Shown here: one piece after another, positions 1-11,204 of the stretch | Layout of the letters: each line of letters begins with the position of its first letter | Numbering within the stretch: the stretch's first letter is position 1 | Assembly (NCBI GenBank): GCA_037501455.1 | Contig: CM074865.1 | Location: forward strand, 12,966,501-13,030,500 | Length of the DNA stretch: 64,000 nucleotides | Reading direction: 5' to 3' | Source of the DNA: Lantana camara | Lineage: Eukaryota; Streptophyta; Magnoliopsida; Lamiales; Verbenaceae | The notes under the pieces: model-generated | Told to the model about the DNA's origin: nothing | Database searches by the model: none | The model's input: the letters and a program-made list of their open reading frames with translations, nothing else | Translations under genes and position numbers: made by a program

Positions 1-75
1 CGAAAACTGAACAGGGCCCTAAAAGGGCGTCGAGATCGACGTCGGCCTCAACAACAGGTTTATCATGAAGATTAA
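1..75 (+). pseudogene. LINE ORF1, C-terminal end (partial)
   Basis: Frame 1 is open from the window edge and ends at TAA 73-75. It gives a short tail very rich in Arg and Lys, and overlaps the ORF2 ATG at 65 by 11 bp in another frame. A basic ORF1 tail just before or overlapping ORF2 is usual for L1-type LINEs, where ORF1 encodes an RNA-binding gag-like protein. Only 24 codons are visible, so the identification rests on position and composition. It is typed as pseudogene only because it is cut by the window edge; no internal break is seen. Confidence 0.45.
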
Positions 76-2926
76 GGGCCTTATATGGAACATTCGAGGG
101 ATACGGGACGATGGCAGACGTCGTATCCTTCAGAGAATCTGTAAAAAGAATAAGTTTTCGTTTTTAGCTGTGATTGAGCCTCTAATTAGTTTAGATGCTA
201 CTGCTATGATTCGCAAGTTTAACTTTAATTCGGTTATTGCTAATGTGTCCAATCATATCTGGTTTTTCACCCGTGAAGACATTCATACTGAGATCTTATG
301 TAACGACAGACAATACCTCCACCTTAAACTTAATAGCCCGCAATGGAAGTGCCCTATTCTCTTTACCATAGTGTATGCACGTTGTGAGTCCTCGGATAGA
401 AGACCACTTTGGGAGTTTCTTCGGGCACAAAGCGACACTACGCTCCCATGGCTTATTGGAGGTGATTTCAATATAATTACCAAACTTGAGGAGCGCAAGG
501 GGGGATTTGGACAGCCAGACTTCAGAGGAATGGCTGACTTTAATAGTTGTATACAAGATTGCAAGCTTCTCGAGCCTTCTTTTCTGGGCTCGCCCTTCAC
601 GTGGACCAACAAGTCTCTGTGGCAAAGACTTGATAGAGTGATGGTCTCGGAAAGCTGGAATGAGTCCTGGCCGAACACTATTGTGAAGCATTTAGCTCGG
701 AATACCTCAGACCACGCTCCTCTTCTAGTTTCGGGGGAAGACAACTCGACCATCTATCCCTCTTCTTTCAGATTACAAGATATGTGGTTTAGGCACCACG
801 ACTTTGCACGCATAGTTAAAGAGAATTGGATGTTGCCGGTGAGCGGGTTTGGTTTACGTGGATTACATCAAAAGCTTTACAGACTGAAGCTACATCTCAA
901 GTCCTGGAACAAAGAGGTGTTTGGGAACATTTTTGATAAAGTTAAGGAAGCGGAGGAGTATGTGGCCTCGTCAGAACATGATTATGATAGAAACCCAACA
1001 GAAGAAAATCTGGTGGAAATGAATAGACGGACAGCATGTTTGAAAAACATTTTGGCCATGGAGGAGGATTTTTGGAGGCAAAAGTCGGCATGCAAATGGA
1101 TGGTTGAGGGCGAGAGAAACACTGCGTATTTTCATTCTCTCGTTAAGAAGAGGAGGTTTCGCACGTCGATACAATCCATCCTCGAGGGAGGCACAGAGAT
1201 TAAGGATCAGGCTGTAATTCGGGAATCGGCAAATTCTTTCTTCAAAAGGCTGCTTACGGCAGATGATAACATCCAGGCTATTACAGATTGGAACTGGGGG
1301 CAGCAAGAGCTGGAACAAGAGGATCACACCATGCTCAACCGTCTCCCAAGTTACGAGGAGATAAAAGACGCGGTTTTTGGAATTTCGCCACTTAGCGCTG
1401 CAGGTCCTGATGGCTTCAACGCCAAGTTTTATCAGGAATTCTGGGAAGTCATTGCAGATGATGTGTACTCGGCTATTCTAGAATTCTTCAATGGCGCACC
1501 TTTACCAAGGGCGTACACGGCTACGTCGATCATTCTGATACCGAAAAAAGACAATCCAGCGTTTTGGAGTGATTATCGTCCCATTAGTCTCTGCAATGTT
1601 TCGAATAAGATAATCACCAAGATTTTAAATGATAGACTGGCTCAGGTTCTCCCCAAAGTTATATCCCCGAATCAAAGCGGTTTTATTAAAGGCCGTCTCA
1701 TCAGTGATAACATCCTGCTGGCACAAGAATTGGTACACTCTATTAAAACCAAACGAAAAGAACAGAACTTGGTCCTTAAAGTGGATATGGAAAAAGCATA
1801 TGACCGGATGTGTTGGGACTTCATATTTAGAGTTCTTCGTTCGAAAGGATTTCCTGATAAATGGATTAGCTGGGTGAAATGGTGCATTGAGAACTGCTGG
1901 TTTTCGGTGATGATAAATGGCGTTTCTTCCGGGATCTTCAAGTCTTCACGTGGTCTTCGCCAAGGTGACCCTTTATCACCTTCATTATTCGTCATTGCAG
2001 CTGATTCTCTGTCGATTGAGCTTAACAAACTTTCTGCCAGCGACCCTAACACACGGTATCAAGCAGGATGTAGCTATGCAATTTCCCATCTTTCTTACGC
2101 CGATGATACTGTGATTTTCACTAACACGTGCAGGGCTTCTCTTTATCGGATTCTTAACATATTAGAGAAATACGAGAAGTTCTCCGGACAAAAGATTAAT
2201 GTCCAAAAAAGTGAGTTTTTTCTTGACAAAAAAGCCGCATGGGCGGAGGACAGAATACGGAGCATCTTGGGCTTCAAGCCTGGAAATCTGCCAATGAGTT
2301 ATTTAGGTGTCCCAATCTATTCGGGGCGAAAGAAAGCAGCTCTGTTTGATAACTTGATCAGCAGGATTCGCGCTAGGCTACAAGGGTGGGAGTCTTGCTT
2401 TCTCTCGTATGGCGGACGGCTGCAACTACTTAAATCAGTTATCTATTCTTTACAAATGCATATCTTGCATGTTTTAGAGCCACCAAAAGCTGTGTTTGAT
2501 ACAATTAAACGTATATGCAACAAATTCTTTTGGGGTTCCGATTCGGAAACCAGGCGGATACACTGGACGAGATGGGATAATATTTGCTTCCCAACATCAG
2601 AGGGGGGCCTTGGGATTAGAAAAATGGATGACATAACTACGGCTTTCGGTTGGAAATTATGGTGGCGTATGCGCACTCAAAACAATATTTGGTCGGAGCT
2701 CATGAGAAACAAGTATTGCAGTGAAAAGCACCCTTTAGTTGCTGACGTTAAGCCTAAGCACTCTGCGATATGGCGTCGACTGTGTAGTGTTCGTGATAAG
2801 GCGGAGGCTAACATTGCCTGGACACTTGGGAGTGGTGAAGCATCTCTGTACTATGACCGTTGGATGGAAGAGGGCAGGGTCGCAGATTACATTGAGAACC
2901 CCCCCCCCCCCCCCCCCCCCAATTGA
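65..2926 (+). pseudogene. LINE ORF2, endonuclease and reverse transcriptase part
   Basis: The N-terminal 220 or so residues are an APE-type endonuclease that nicks the target DNA: the start MKIKGLIWNIRGI, GGDFNII near residue 135, RLDRV and the terminal SDHAPLL motif are all visible. The reverse transcriptase follows (about residues 480-750), with SDYRPISLCN, KAYDR, the GLRQGDPLSPSLF block and the catalytic YADD at residues 678-681 (codons 2096-2107). The ATG at 65 is chosen because the endonuclease motif starts at once after it. The frame is lost in the run of C at 2899-2920, which adds a proline tail and a stop; the remaining domains continue in another frame. No other stop occurs in the 953 codons, so one frame error separates this copy from an open ORF2. 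Confidence 0.93.
2899..2920 (+). repeat. Poly-C run (22 C) interrupting LINE ORF2
   Basis: Twenty-two consecutive C between the RT thumb region and the zinc-finger region. The ORF2 frame before and after differ, so this run is where the frame is lost. It may be slippage expansion, filler, or a miscounted homopolymer. Confidence 0.97.
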
Positions 2927-4176
2927 CTAAAGTCTGTGAAGTTTGGACGGAAAGGGATTGGAATATACACACAATCAATAGTATGTTTGGGAAACAACTG
3001 GGGGGCATGATTACCAGAACTCCTATTGAGAATTCAAGATTTGATAAGCCTGTTTGGCTAAAAGATACCGTCGGGAGTTTTAGCACAAAATCTGCATGGG
3101 CTAAAATTCGGAAAAGCAGGGCAATTTCGTGTTTATGGAAGGCAGTTTGGTCTACCAAACTGACCCCAAATATCATCATATTTGTGTGGAGGCTTCTGCA
3201 CGATTGGCTCCCCATTGATGAAAGACTTCAAAGAAAAGGAATCATCTTGGTTTCAAAATGTGTTTGCTGCGCAGACTCAGAAACTCGGGAACATCTTTTC
3301 CTCAAGTCTGAAAAGTTAAGGCAAATCTGGCGTCACTTTGGGGCTCGTTTTGGGATTTCTAATCCGGAGACTGATGATTTGCACCAAACAATCAACTTCT
3401 GGGCTAACTCGACGCCGTATAGCGCACAAAAACATGCTAGATTAGTGATCCCTATTTTAATCCTTTGGTATACTTGGCTGGAAAGGAACAATGCGAAACA
3501 CGACAATGGTAATTTCAATTCTTTAAATATTATCCGTCGTGTTACTAAGCACCTGATTGATCTTCACAGGAGTAATTGCATGGACTACCTATGGTGGCGG
3601 GGAGACATTCATGTTGCTGCCACTCTCGGCATTCAGCTGAAGTGCCCCAAACCCCGCTTCCCGAAACTTGTTTATTGGAGGAAGCCTACATTAGGCTGGC
3701 TTAAACTAAACTCGGATGGGTCCTCCAAGGGAAACCCGGGCCCGGCAGGTATAGGAGGCATCATTCGGGACGAATTCGGAAACCCAGTCACTGCTTACAG
3801 TAGGGGAATTGGGTTTGGTACTAATACTTTGGCAGAGCTTGAAGCGGTTCTCGTAGGAATGATGATGGCGTATCATATTGGGTGTCAAAATCTCTGGATA
3901 GAGATAGATGCTAAGGTTATTCTGGATATTGTCAAAAGGAAATGTGCTGGGAACTTGCCCATACAACATAGGCTCCTGAAACTGAGATTTCTCATGGATA
4001 GTATGAATGTAAAGTTCTCACACATTTACAGAGAAGGCAATCACATTGCGGATTGGCTTGCTAACAGAGGGTCGCTCTCTCAAGAACAATGGAGCTACCC
4101 GGAGAACCCACTTCTCCCTGAGCTTAAGGGATATCTTAGAGTGGATAAGTGGGAGCTCCCCTCAATCCGTAAATGA
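2921..4176 (+). pseudogene. LINE ORF2, zinc-finger and RNase H part
   Basis: This frame continues ORF2 after the poly-C run. The RVT zinc-finger region comes first: SFSTKSAWAKIR, a Trp-rich stretch, then CVCC and EHLF. The last third is an RNase H of the type found in plant LINEs, which removes RNA from the cDNA hybrid. Its four acidic positions are present: the Asp in LNSDGSSKGNPGPAG, the Glu in LAELEAV, the Asp in EIDAKV and the Asp in HIADWLANRGS. The frame ends at TGA 4174-4176 after the domain, as in full-length relatives. An in-frame ATG at 2923 is incidental; there is no reason to think this part is translated alone. Confidence 0.9.
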
Positions 4177-4538
4177 CTTGGATCATGAAGAAACTAAGGG
4201 ATAACACGCTGAGTTGCAGACTCCAGACTCTTTCAAAGATGATGGCGCTTGCATTGCTGGTTTATACTTTTGCTTGGCCCCACTGTCATGGCACTTTGAT
4301 CAATCAGTTGCGCCTTAAGCCCAGTAATTTTTTAGACACTGATAAGGATTGGTTTGGCCCGAGGTTATTCATGCCTCTTTTGTTTCGTGGGCACTTTTGT
4401 TGCTTTTCTTTGAACGATCCTTGGTTAGGTGCTTTGTACTCGTTGGTGCTTTCTTAGAATAAACGAGGGGGGGGCCTCTCCAACCCCACGGTCTCTTGAC
4501 CGGTTTGGGGAAAAAAAAAAAAAAAAAACCAAAAAAAA
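4177..4538 (+). other. LINE 3' UTR with AATAAA and poly-A tail
   Basis: No conserved coding. AATAAA lies at 4458-4463, followed by a G run and a C-rich stretch, then 18 A (4511-4528), CC and 8 more A (4531-4538). A poly-A tail directly after the UTR marks the 3' end of the retroposed copy. A 94-codon ORF at 4173-4457 resembles nothing and is not called. Confidence 0.85.
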
Positions 4539-6477
4539 TTACTCAACTAATGTAACTTAAATTTACCTATTTCATTGACAAAAAATGACATAAATAAAGT
4601 TCTCCATACCATTAATAGTACCAAGTGAAAATCCAAAACTATCAAGTTTTCCGTAATAATTTAACAGACAAAGTATAATCCAAAATATCAAAATGATCAT
4701 TCTAATTAGTTACAGTTAAGTTAGTGTTCTTGTTTTTTTGTTAACACCTTGGTCATTTGTTTGGATATTATAGTTATTTTCATCCTTTTTTACTATGCCA
4801 TTAGTGTTTCTTTAGCTTCTCTGTTCGGATTGGAGATAAATCTCTGACTATATTGCGTTGTGCGCTTATTTGTCTCAGTAATACAAATGATACACCAAAA
4901 GCTGTTTTCATATGCAATAAATATAATCCCTTGACATGCTGCTGTCCAATTTCACCCAATATTTCGATTAATACCTTAATTTGTCCACTTTTGCAATCTT
5001 ATGAGATGAATTTTAAATTTATGAATTTTATGGGACTAACTTTTTTCCACCCCTAATCTATTGGGACTAAAAAAAAAATTTTCCCCTTATTCTCTCGTAC
5101 AGTGAGTTTATTGAATCCGGTTTGGATTAAAAGAGGAAAGAGAGCCTAATACACGCCATAGATTCGCATGATTGGTATTTTAATATATGTCATTATGGAG
5201 TAATTTTAGTTCGAGCTGACTCAATCAAATTAGGGTAACGAGGAGGCAAGTATCTTACATTTATCCTTTAAATATAACATACTCCCCCTTTAATTAGTTG
5301 GGGTTCGACAGAGCCAAGTTTAAATTACAACTTTCCATCGTTATGAAAACACTTTGTGGGATTTGATATGAACCTAAATTATAGATTTTCTTAATTAAAA
5401 ATAAAAGTACAGGTAAATGCTATTTTTGGGAACTTCTCGGTGTTTTATTTTTATTTTTATTTAAATATATATAAATTAAGTATAAATTCATGAAGAAAAA
5501 AATAGAATATTAAATTCTTAAGTTGTTTTTTGGCTTTTAGTTAGATATTATAACTTAGATTTTGTTATAATTTGAATGGAACCTGAAATTAACTTTTAAT
5601 GGTTACTTAGATCTACATATTCTTTTTGTTCTACTTGGATCTATATGTTTATATAGCTTAAGATTGATGTTTATGTTGATTATGTTTTTTACTACTTATT
5701 TTATAGATCATCTTGAAACATATCTTCTCCCTTGAATTTTCATTTCAAGATCATATGTAACATGTCTCCGAGCTGATAATTAGAAAGAAATAAACAAATC
5801 TTATTATTTAAATATATTAAAATTAATTTTTTATTGATATATATTTTATAATTATTTTTAATATAATTCTTAAATTATGATAAATAAATAATATAAAAAA
5901 ATAATACACCAAACGATACTATATTTTAAAAAAAAATTATATATAAAAATATAAAATGAGGTGAGAGAAATAATAAGTTAAAAAAAGTATCTCTGGAGTA
6001 ATAAAATAAATAAAAAAAATGAAAAAGAAATAACGTAAGAGAAAAAAATAAATAAAATATAAATAAATAAAGAGAAGACACCAAAAAGCCAAAGAGGTTA
6101 CTATTTGTCACTTTCATTTAATATAGACTAGTAATTGCTACCAATAATTGTACATACTTCATGTGTGTGTATCCGAAAAAAATATTATTGTAAAATATAT
6201 TTAAATTTAATAAAATTAATTAAATCGGACTGAAGTTTAATAATAAATATAAAAATAAACTAAAATTACATTAAAAAAAACCTGAATAATATGAATCAAA
6301 ATAATAATAAATAATTAAAAATATAAGAAAAAAGATTAAAAAATATGAAAAAAGATTAATATAATGCATGAGAAAAATAGAGTTAAAAAATAACACATAA
6401 ATAAATTAAATGAAACAAAAATTAAAATTTAGAACAAAAAAAAAAATCAAAACTTAAAACATCAAAATAGTTTTTAT
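4539..6477. other. AT-rich intergenic DNA
   Basis: No gene seen. Very AT-rich, with long A and T runs around 5800-6450. It contains one half of a dispersed repeat pair (5496-5690). About 5795-5895 is similar, in inverted orientation, to about 12145-12240. Confidence 0.6.
5496..5690 (+). repeat. Dispersed repeat, copy without SINE
   Basis: Shares an ordered series of blocks with 13079-13355: ATTAAATTCTTAAGTTG, then TATAATTTGAA, ACTTAGATCTACAT and TATAGCTTAAGATTGATG. The other copy carries a SINE at the point where this copy is uninterrupted, so this is a natural empty site. Confidence 0.7.
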
Positions 6478-6482
6478 ATATC

Positions 6483-6999
6483 TGATGCATTCTAACCCAA
6501 ACCCTTAAAGATTAATTCCTCTTTCCTCAAGGATCTTATCGAAGTAAGTTAGAGTTTTAGAGAGATTAATCAAGAGATCACACCAAAAGTTTTTTCTTGG
6601 TTCGTCATAACTCATTTGTATTTATAGAATCTCGGGACTTAAGGTTTTAGCTATGCACGTTACCTTTTCTTGATATAATTTGAGATCCTCTATCAAATTT
6701 ATTACGATCTTACCAGATTATCCGATATCTTCCTCAATTATTGTTTCTTGCACAACACTTCTCCAGATCTCCTTCTTCTCCACGATCTCCGCACAACTCG
6801 CTATATTTGCGAGCTGATTCGTTCTGCTCGCCGTGCTCCCATCGAACTCATCTGTTCGTCTGTTCTCCTAACGAACTCATCTGCTCGCTTGTTCGCCGGA
6901 CTTATCTGTTCACCTGATATTGTCAATTTGGTGGCTTGGGCCTTTAGCATTATCTTCATGTTGGGCTGAACCGTGGGCTAGTTAGGTATGGCCCCAACA
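6483..6999 (-). repeat. 3' LTR of the 6.5-8.7 kb element
   Basis: 517 bp, bounded by TG (6483) and CA (6999) and clearly similar along its length to 8211-8713. Both hold the blocks AACCCTTAAAGATTAATTCC and CTATGCACGTTACC. Confidence 0.88.
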
Positions 7000-7022
7000 C
7001 TACTCCCCCCTAACTCCACAAT
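7000..7022 (-). other. Polypurine tract of the 6.5-8.7 kb element
   Basis: On the minus strand this reads as a purine-rich tract (AGGGGGGAGTAG) directly before the LTR start TGTTGGGG. It primes plus-strand DNA synthesis and fixes the element's orientation. Confidence 0.75.
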
Positions 7023-7303
7023 GTTCGTAGAACAGTGGGGATTGACAACCCAAATAATCCCTCCATGCTCCGACCAACGTTCCCCTCCTGTTTGTCTGTT
7101 CGCCTCTTATTCGTTTGTTCGCGATAATCTATACAGTTCGTCTGTCCGCAAAAAGCACAAGTTTAAAATTATATATCACAAGTTACAACTTTTTCAGGTA
7201 AAACAATTTGAGATATCATATTTCTGCTTGAATTTCTCAAATTTATTACCAATCAAAGTCTCCAATTTTCTTGTTCGGCACATATCAATCACAATCTCTG
7301 ATG

Positions 7304-7530
7304 CTTGCCCTAATGGGTTGGGATCCAAAACAAATACTTGCCCTATGGGTCGACATCCAAACAAATATACTTGCCCTAAAGTGTCGGGGTCCGAAGTATT
7401 ACTTGCCCTAGCAATTGGGATCTGAAGGATTACTTGTCTTAACTGTTCGAGATCCGAAGTAAATGATTGACCTAGCCAATAGGGATCCGAAGTAAGTGCT
7501 TGCCCTTGCCGATCAGGATCCGAAGCAAAA
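7304..7530. repeat. Seven tandem units of about 32 bp
   Basis: Each unit begins with a version of CTTGCCCTA and ends with a version of GGGATCCGAAG plus an A-rich spacer. Seven imperfect units fit in 227 bp. They lie in the internal non-coding part of the LTR element. Confidence 0.85.
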
Positions 7531-8192
7531 CAAGTCTTATCACAATTTTATTTACACACATTTATATTGTAATAAATTCGAGCAGAAAATATCTCCTCAT
7601 ACACCAATATTGTCTGCTATTAAACATAACGCCACAAAACCGAGCATAAATTGTTTTTATTTCAAGGATCCGAGCACATAAATCATGTATGATATGATAT
7701 CATTTCGCGGGATAAATAACTTATCTTTTTGTAGCCCGACCATCTCCTAGGAATATTCCTCGGTTGTCAGCTTGTCCAGAAATTGAAGTGCTCGCCCAAG
7801 TTTCCTCTCATCTCCGAACCATCGATTATACAAAATTCACTCCTCAGCCAATCAAAGATTGTGAAAATTCGGTCGGCAGTCCTATTCGCTAGGAGCAATA
7901 TGTTGTTTTTTCTGCACGAGGAAGTCTCTATTCCTTCCTCAGAGACTTTCTGTTCGGAGGCGGTTGTGTCCATAGTCTTACCAAACGACATTAATGGAAC
8001 TTGTCTCTTAGTTTTCATCGAGGACTTCAAATTTTGTGACCCTCCTCCACGTCGGATTTCAGAATTACTTTTGTTTGGCTCATGGGTCAAAACGCCCTTC
8101 GTGCTCTTTTCGAATTAAAAGTCGACGAACTCATGTGCCGGTATGCTCTTCTTGCCCACCGGTAAAGTGTTACATGGGAAACATTATTCGTT

Positions 8193-8210
8193 TCCCACAG
8201 ACGGCGCTAG
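8193..8210 (-). other. Putative primer binding site
   Basis: Minus strand CTAGCGCCGTCTGTGGG directly follows the right LTR. GCGCCGT matches the complement of the plant tRNA-Asp 3' end (GGCGCCGTTGCCGGGG) in its first part and diverges after it. Confidence 0.55.
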
Positions 8211-8713
8211 TGATGCGTTATAGCCCAAACCCTTAAAGATTAATTCCTCTTTCCTCGAGGATCTTACCGAAGTAAGCCAGGGTTTCAAAGAGACTAATCA
8301 AGAGATCAGACCAAAAGCTTCTTCTTGGTTCGTCATATCTCAAGGGCTGTATTTATAGAATCTCGGGACTTAGGGTTTTAGCTATGCACGTTACCTTTTC
8401 TTGATATAATATGAGATCCTCTATCAGATTTGTTACGATCTTACCAGATTATCCGATATCTTCCTCAGTTATTGTTTCTTACACAACACTTCTCCAGATC
8501 TCCGCATAACTCGCTATATTTGCGAGCTGATTCGTTCTGCTCGCTCGTGCTCCTATCGAACTCATCTGTTCGCCTGTTCTCCTAACGAACTCATATGTTC
8601 GCTTGTTCGCCGGACTTAACTGTTCACCTGATATTGTTAATTTGGTGACTTGGGCGTTTAGCATTATCTTCATGTTGGGCTGAACCGTTGACTAGTTAGG
8701 TATGACCCCAATG
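8211..8713 (-). repeat. 5' LTR of the 6.5-8.7 kb element
   Basis: 503 bp, partner of 6483-6999. The outer end reads CCCCAATG where the other copy has CCCCAACA, so the terminal dinucleotide is mutated. Confidence 0.86.
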
Positions 8714-8718
8714 CTATC

Positions 8719-8958
8719 CATAACATTTAATATAATATTATTGATGATCAAATTAATTAGTTTATAAAAGAATATCAATCAGTCATACAATGAGAGTGCT
8801 TGCCAGGAGCACTGTGTGAGCACTTGCCCACTTGTCAGCCATACAATGACCGAACACAGTGGAAGCACGTGACAAGGTCGAAGAAAAACAAAAAAGAACA
8901 TCCGACTGAAAAACAAACGTGCTAAAAAATGTGAAGAACCAGAGGTACAATGAGTCAA
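8719..8958. other. Unassigned spacer
   Basis: No gene or known element seen. CATACAATGA occurs twice, and there is a short run of TGCTTGCC/CACTTGCC variants. Confidence 0.4.
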
Positions 8959-8973
8959 TGATAGCTCCGAATA

Positions 8974-9151
8974 GGAAATTCTTAAATGCATCGGGTGTGG
9001 ATTCCGATACATGCATCCCCATTTATTTATTTTAAAAAATGAATAAAAGATAGAAATAAAATTCAAAAATAAAAAAAATATATTTTTTTGAAATAAATAA
9101 ATGGAGGGTGTATGCACCAGGACCTACACCCAATGCATGTAAGAATTTTCC
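8974..9151. mobile_element. Mutator-type MITE
   Basis: 178 bp with terminal inverted repeats of about 28 bp. The left end runs GGAAATTCTTAAATGCATCG and the right end is its near complement (GGAAAATTCTTACATGCATT on the minus strand). The arms continue inward, making most of the element foldable. The flanks GCTCCGAATA (8964-8973) and GTTCCGATTA (9152-9161) agree at 8 of 10 positions. The other two tandem copies keep the unoccupied site, which confirms the borders. Confidence 0.85.
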
Positions 9152-10551
9152 GTTCCGATTACTTGACTCTATCCTCGTTCCATTCACAAAAACGACGGAT
9201 ACCTAAAAAATAAAACCTTACACTGCCAAAAATAAGAAAATAGAGGAAAAGAGGAAAATTGTGCCAAAATATATCAGAAACTAGGGTTCTATTTTATTTT
9301 GTTGGCAGAATTGAGGGAAAAGCTAATTTTGATAAATTCTTGGTAATCCAAGGACCAATCTTGCCGAATCGTGTAAATTAGAAATCGAAAATGAACTAGA
9401 CATATATATAGTTCGCGAATAAAAATTGAAATATTCCCAAAACAAAAAATTACAACAATTTTTATATATTTGACTCTTGAACTCTTTCTTTTATATCTTT
9501 AGAATAATCTTTTATCTCTTAAATTGTTTTTGATTTCATGTTTGAGACGTCAAATCTAATTAATTTATGGAGATCTCTCTCCAGTAGTTCTAATTTAGAT
9601 TAAAAATATATATATGGAAATCTCTCAAGAGTGTTGAATTTAGATAATTTTTTTTTAAAAATTACATTACATAAATCATAGTTATCTAATTATTTTAGGG
9701 GCGATCATAATGATATGAATGAGTTAGAACAAAATATATTTGATGAGTTTCATGGGCTTGATTATTATTATATGGAAGTTGTACTTCTCATTTAATTTGT
9801 GATCATGTCTACCGTCTAGTTTAGGCTATTTCTTTATATTTTCCGTTTTTATTCGTTCTTGAGATGAGTGCTCTATATATTCTTCATTTGCTTTTATTTA
9901 AAAAAAACGTTTATATCTGTACAATGATAGCTCCGATTCCTCGGACAAACCCTCGTTCCATTGTATTCACGAAAATGATAAGTATCTAAAAGTCAAAACC
10001 TTACACAGCAAAAAAAATAAGAAAATGGCGGAAAAGACAAAAATTGTGCCAAAATATATCAGAAACTAGGTTTCTATTTTATTTTGTCGGCAGAATTGAG
10101 GGAAAAACTAATTTTGATAAATTCGTGGTAATTGAAGGACCAACTTGCCGAATCGTGTAAATTGGAAATTGAAAATAAATTAGACGTATAGTTGATGAAT
10201 AAAAATTGAAATATTCCTAAAATAAAAAATTACAATAATTTTATATATTCAACTCTTCAACTCTTTCTTTTCTATCTTTGGATAACTTTTTATCTCTTAA
10301 ATTATTTTTGATTTCATGTCAGAGACGTCAAATTGAATTAATTTATGGAGATCTCTCTCTCTAGTAGTTCCAATTTAGATAAAAAAAATTTATGGAGATC
10401 TCTCTCGAGTAGTATCAATTTATATAAAAAATATTTTAAAGATTACATTACATAGATCATGATTATCTAACTTTTATAGGCGCAATCATAGTGACACGAA
10501 TGCGTTAGAATAAGATATATTTGATGAGTTTCATGGGCTTGATTATTATTA

Positions 10552-11204
10552 TTATTATTTTTTTGACAACCAAATCCCTCAAAGGGGAATATTATAGCAA
10601 ATCATAAGGAACAATAAGAAGAATACACGAAGCAACAACAGAAAAATTAACGCAGGTCGAAGTCGCAATTCCAACAGATTTGTGAGCTATTATATTAGCA
10701 TCACATTTAGTAAGAGAAAAGGACTCTTTGAAGAAAGTCCTCTCAAGTTGATCTCGTTCTGATGCGGCTGTAGTTCTACAGTCGTTTTTTCTCCGAATTG
10801 AGCACAAATAGCTGGCCCTACAACAGATAACTCGGCCAAAAAATTTTCCGGAAAAACACAGGAAAAGAAAAAACAAAACTTCCAAACGGAAGGGACAAAA
10901 CTTCCATACGGAAGAAGCAAAAGAAAACAAACCAAAAAGAAAAAAAAACAGATAAAGAAATCCTCTGTGAACAGAAGAATTCGTCAGATCTGGGAGGAAG
11001 CCAGAAACTTACCGTAGATCCATGAGAGTGACAAGCGTATCCCGACGGACGAACTAGAATTGAGTAAAAAACAGATTTTGGTCGATCCGACGGTGAAACT
11101 GTGTTCTTCACCGACGGATCGAAGGTGAGAGAGAAGTTTTTGCCTTGTTCAGAGAGAGAACTCGTGTGGGGGCTAGGGTTATCTCTAATTGTTTTTTTTT
11201 TTTT
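10552..11204 (-). mobile_element. Internally deleted LINE copy (non-autonomous retroposon)
   Basis: Flanked by GGCTTGATTATTATTA at 10536-10551 and 11205-11220, a 16-bp TSD; tandem copies 1 and 3 lack the insert. On the minus strand it starts with A-rich bases and a leader (CCCTAGCCCCC...) and ends with a purine/AT tail. Near its end it encodes CDANIIAHKSVGIA followed closely by a stop, resembling the C-terminal end of a LINE RNase H (compare HIADWLA in the LINE at 1-4538). So leader and 3' end appear to be present while the body is missing. The LINE assignment of the coding piece is an inference from one short motif. Confidence 0.7.

Larger units (their letters stand above)
1..4538 (+). mobile_element. 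LINE (L1-type non-LTR retrotransposon), almost full length
   Basis: The order is: end of a basic ORF1, ORF2 with endonuclease, reverse transcriptase, RVT zinc finger and plant-type RNase H, then a 3' UTR with AATAAA and a poly-A tail. This is the standard layout of a plant L1 element, which copies itself by nicking the target and priming on it. The 5' end lies outside the window, so the TSD cannot be tested. Apart from the frame break at the poly-C run, ORF2 has no stop over about 1,370 codons, which suggests a fairly recent insertion. Confidence 0.93.
6478..8718 (-). mobile_element. Non-coding LTR retrotransposon (LARD/TRIM-like)
   Basis: Two LTRs of about 0.5 kb flank 1.2 kb of internal DNA without gag or pol. 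On the minus strand the order is: LTR starting TGTTGGGG, a primer-site-like GCGCCGTCTGTGGG next to the right LTR, tandem repeats, a purine tract AGGGGGGAGTAG, then the left LTR. The flanks are ATATC (6478-6482) and CTATC (8714-8718), a 5-bp TSD with one mismatch. Such an element must borrow gag and pol from an autonomous relative. A 107-codon minus ORF (7767-8090) just after the primer site could be a gag remnant but has no recognisable motif. Confidence 0.85.

Noticed and set aside
4173..4457. 94-codon ORF after LINE ORF2
   Set aside because: It lies in the LINE 3' UTR, with no similarity to any domain.
7304..7530. CRISPR-like array
   Set aside because: Units are degenerate and contiguous without unique spacers, and the DNA is a plant retroelement.
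7767..8118. Overlapping ORFs on both strands (107 and 111 codons)
   Set aside because: No domain. The minus one could be a gag remnant next to the primer site, but nothing supports it beyond position.
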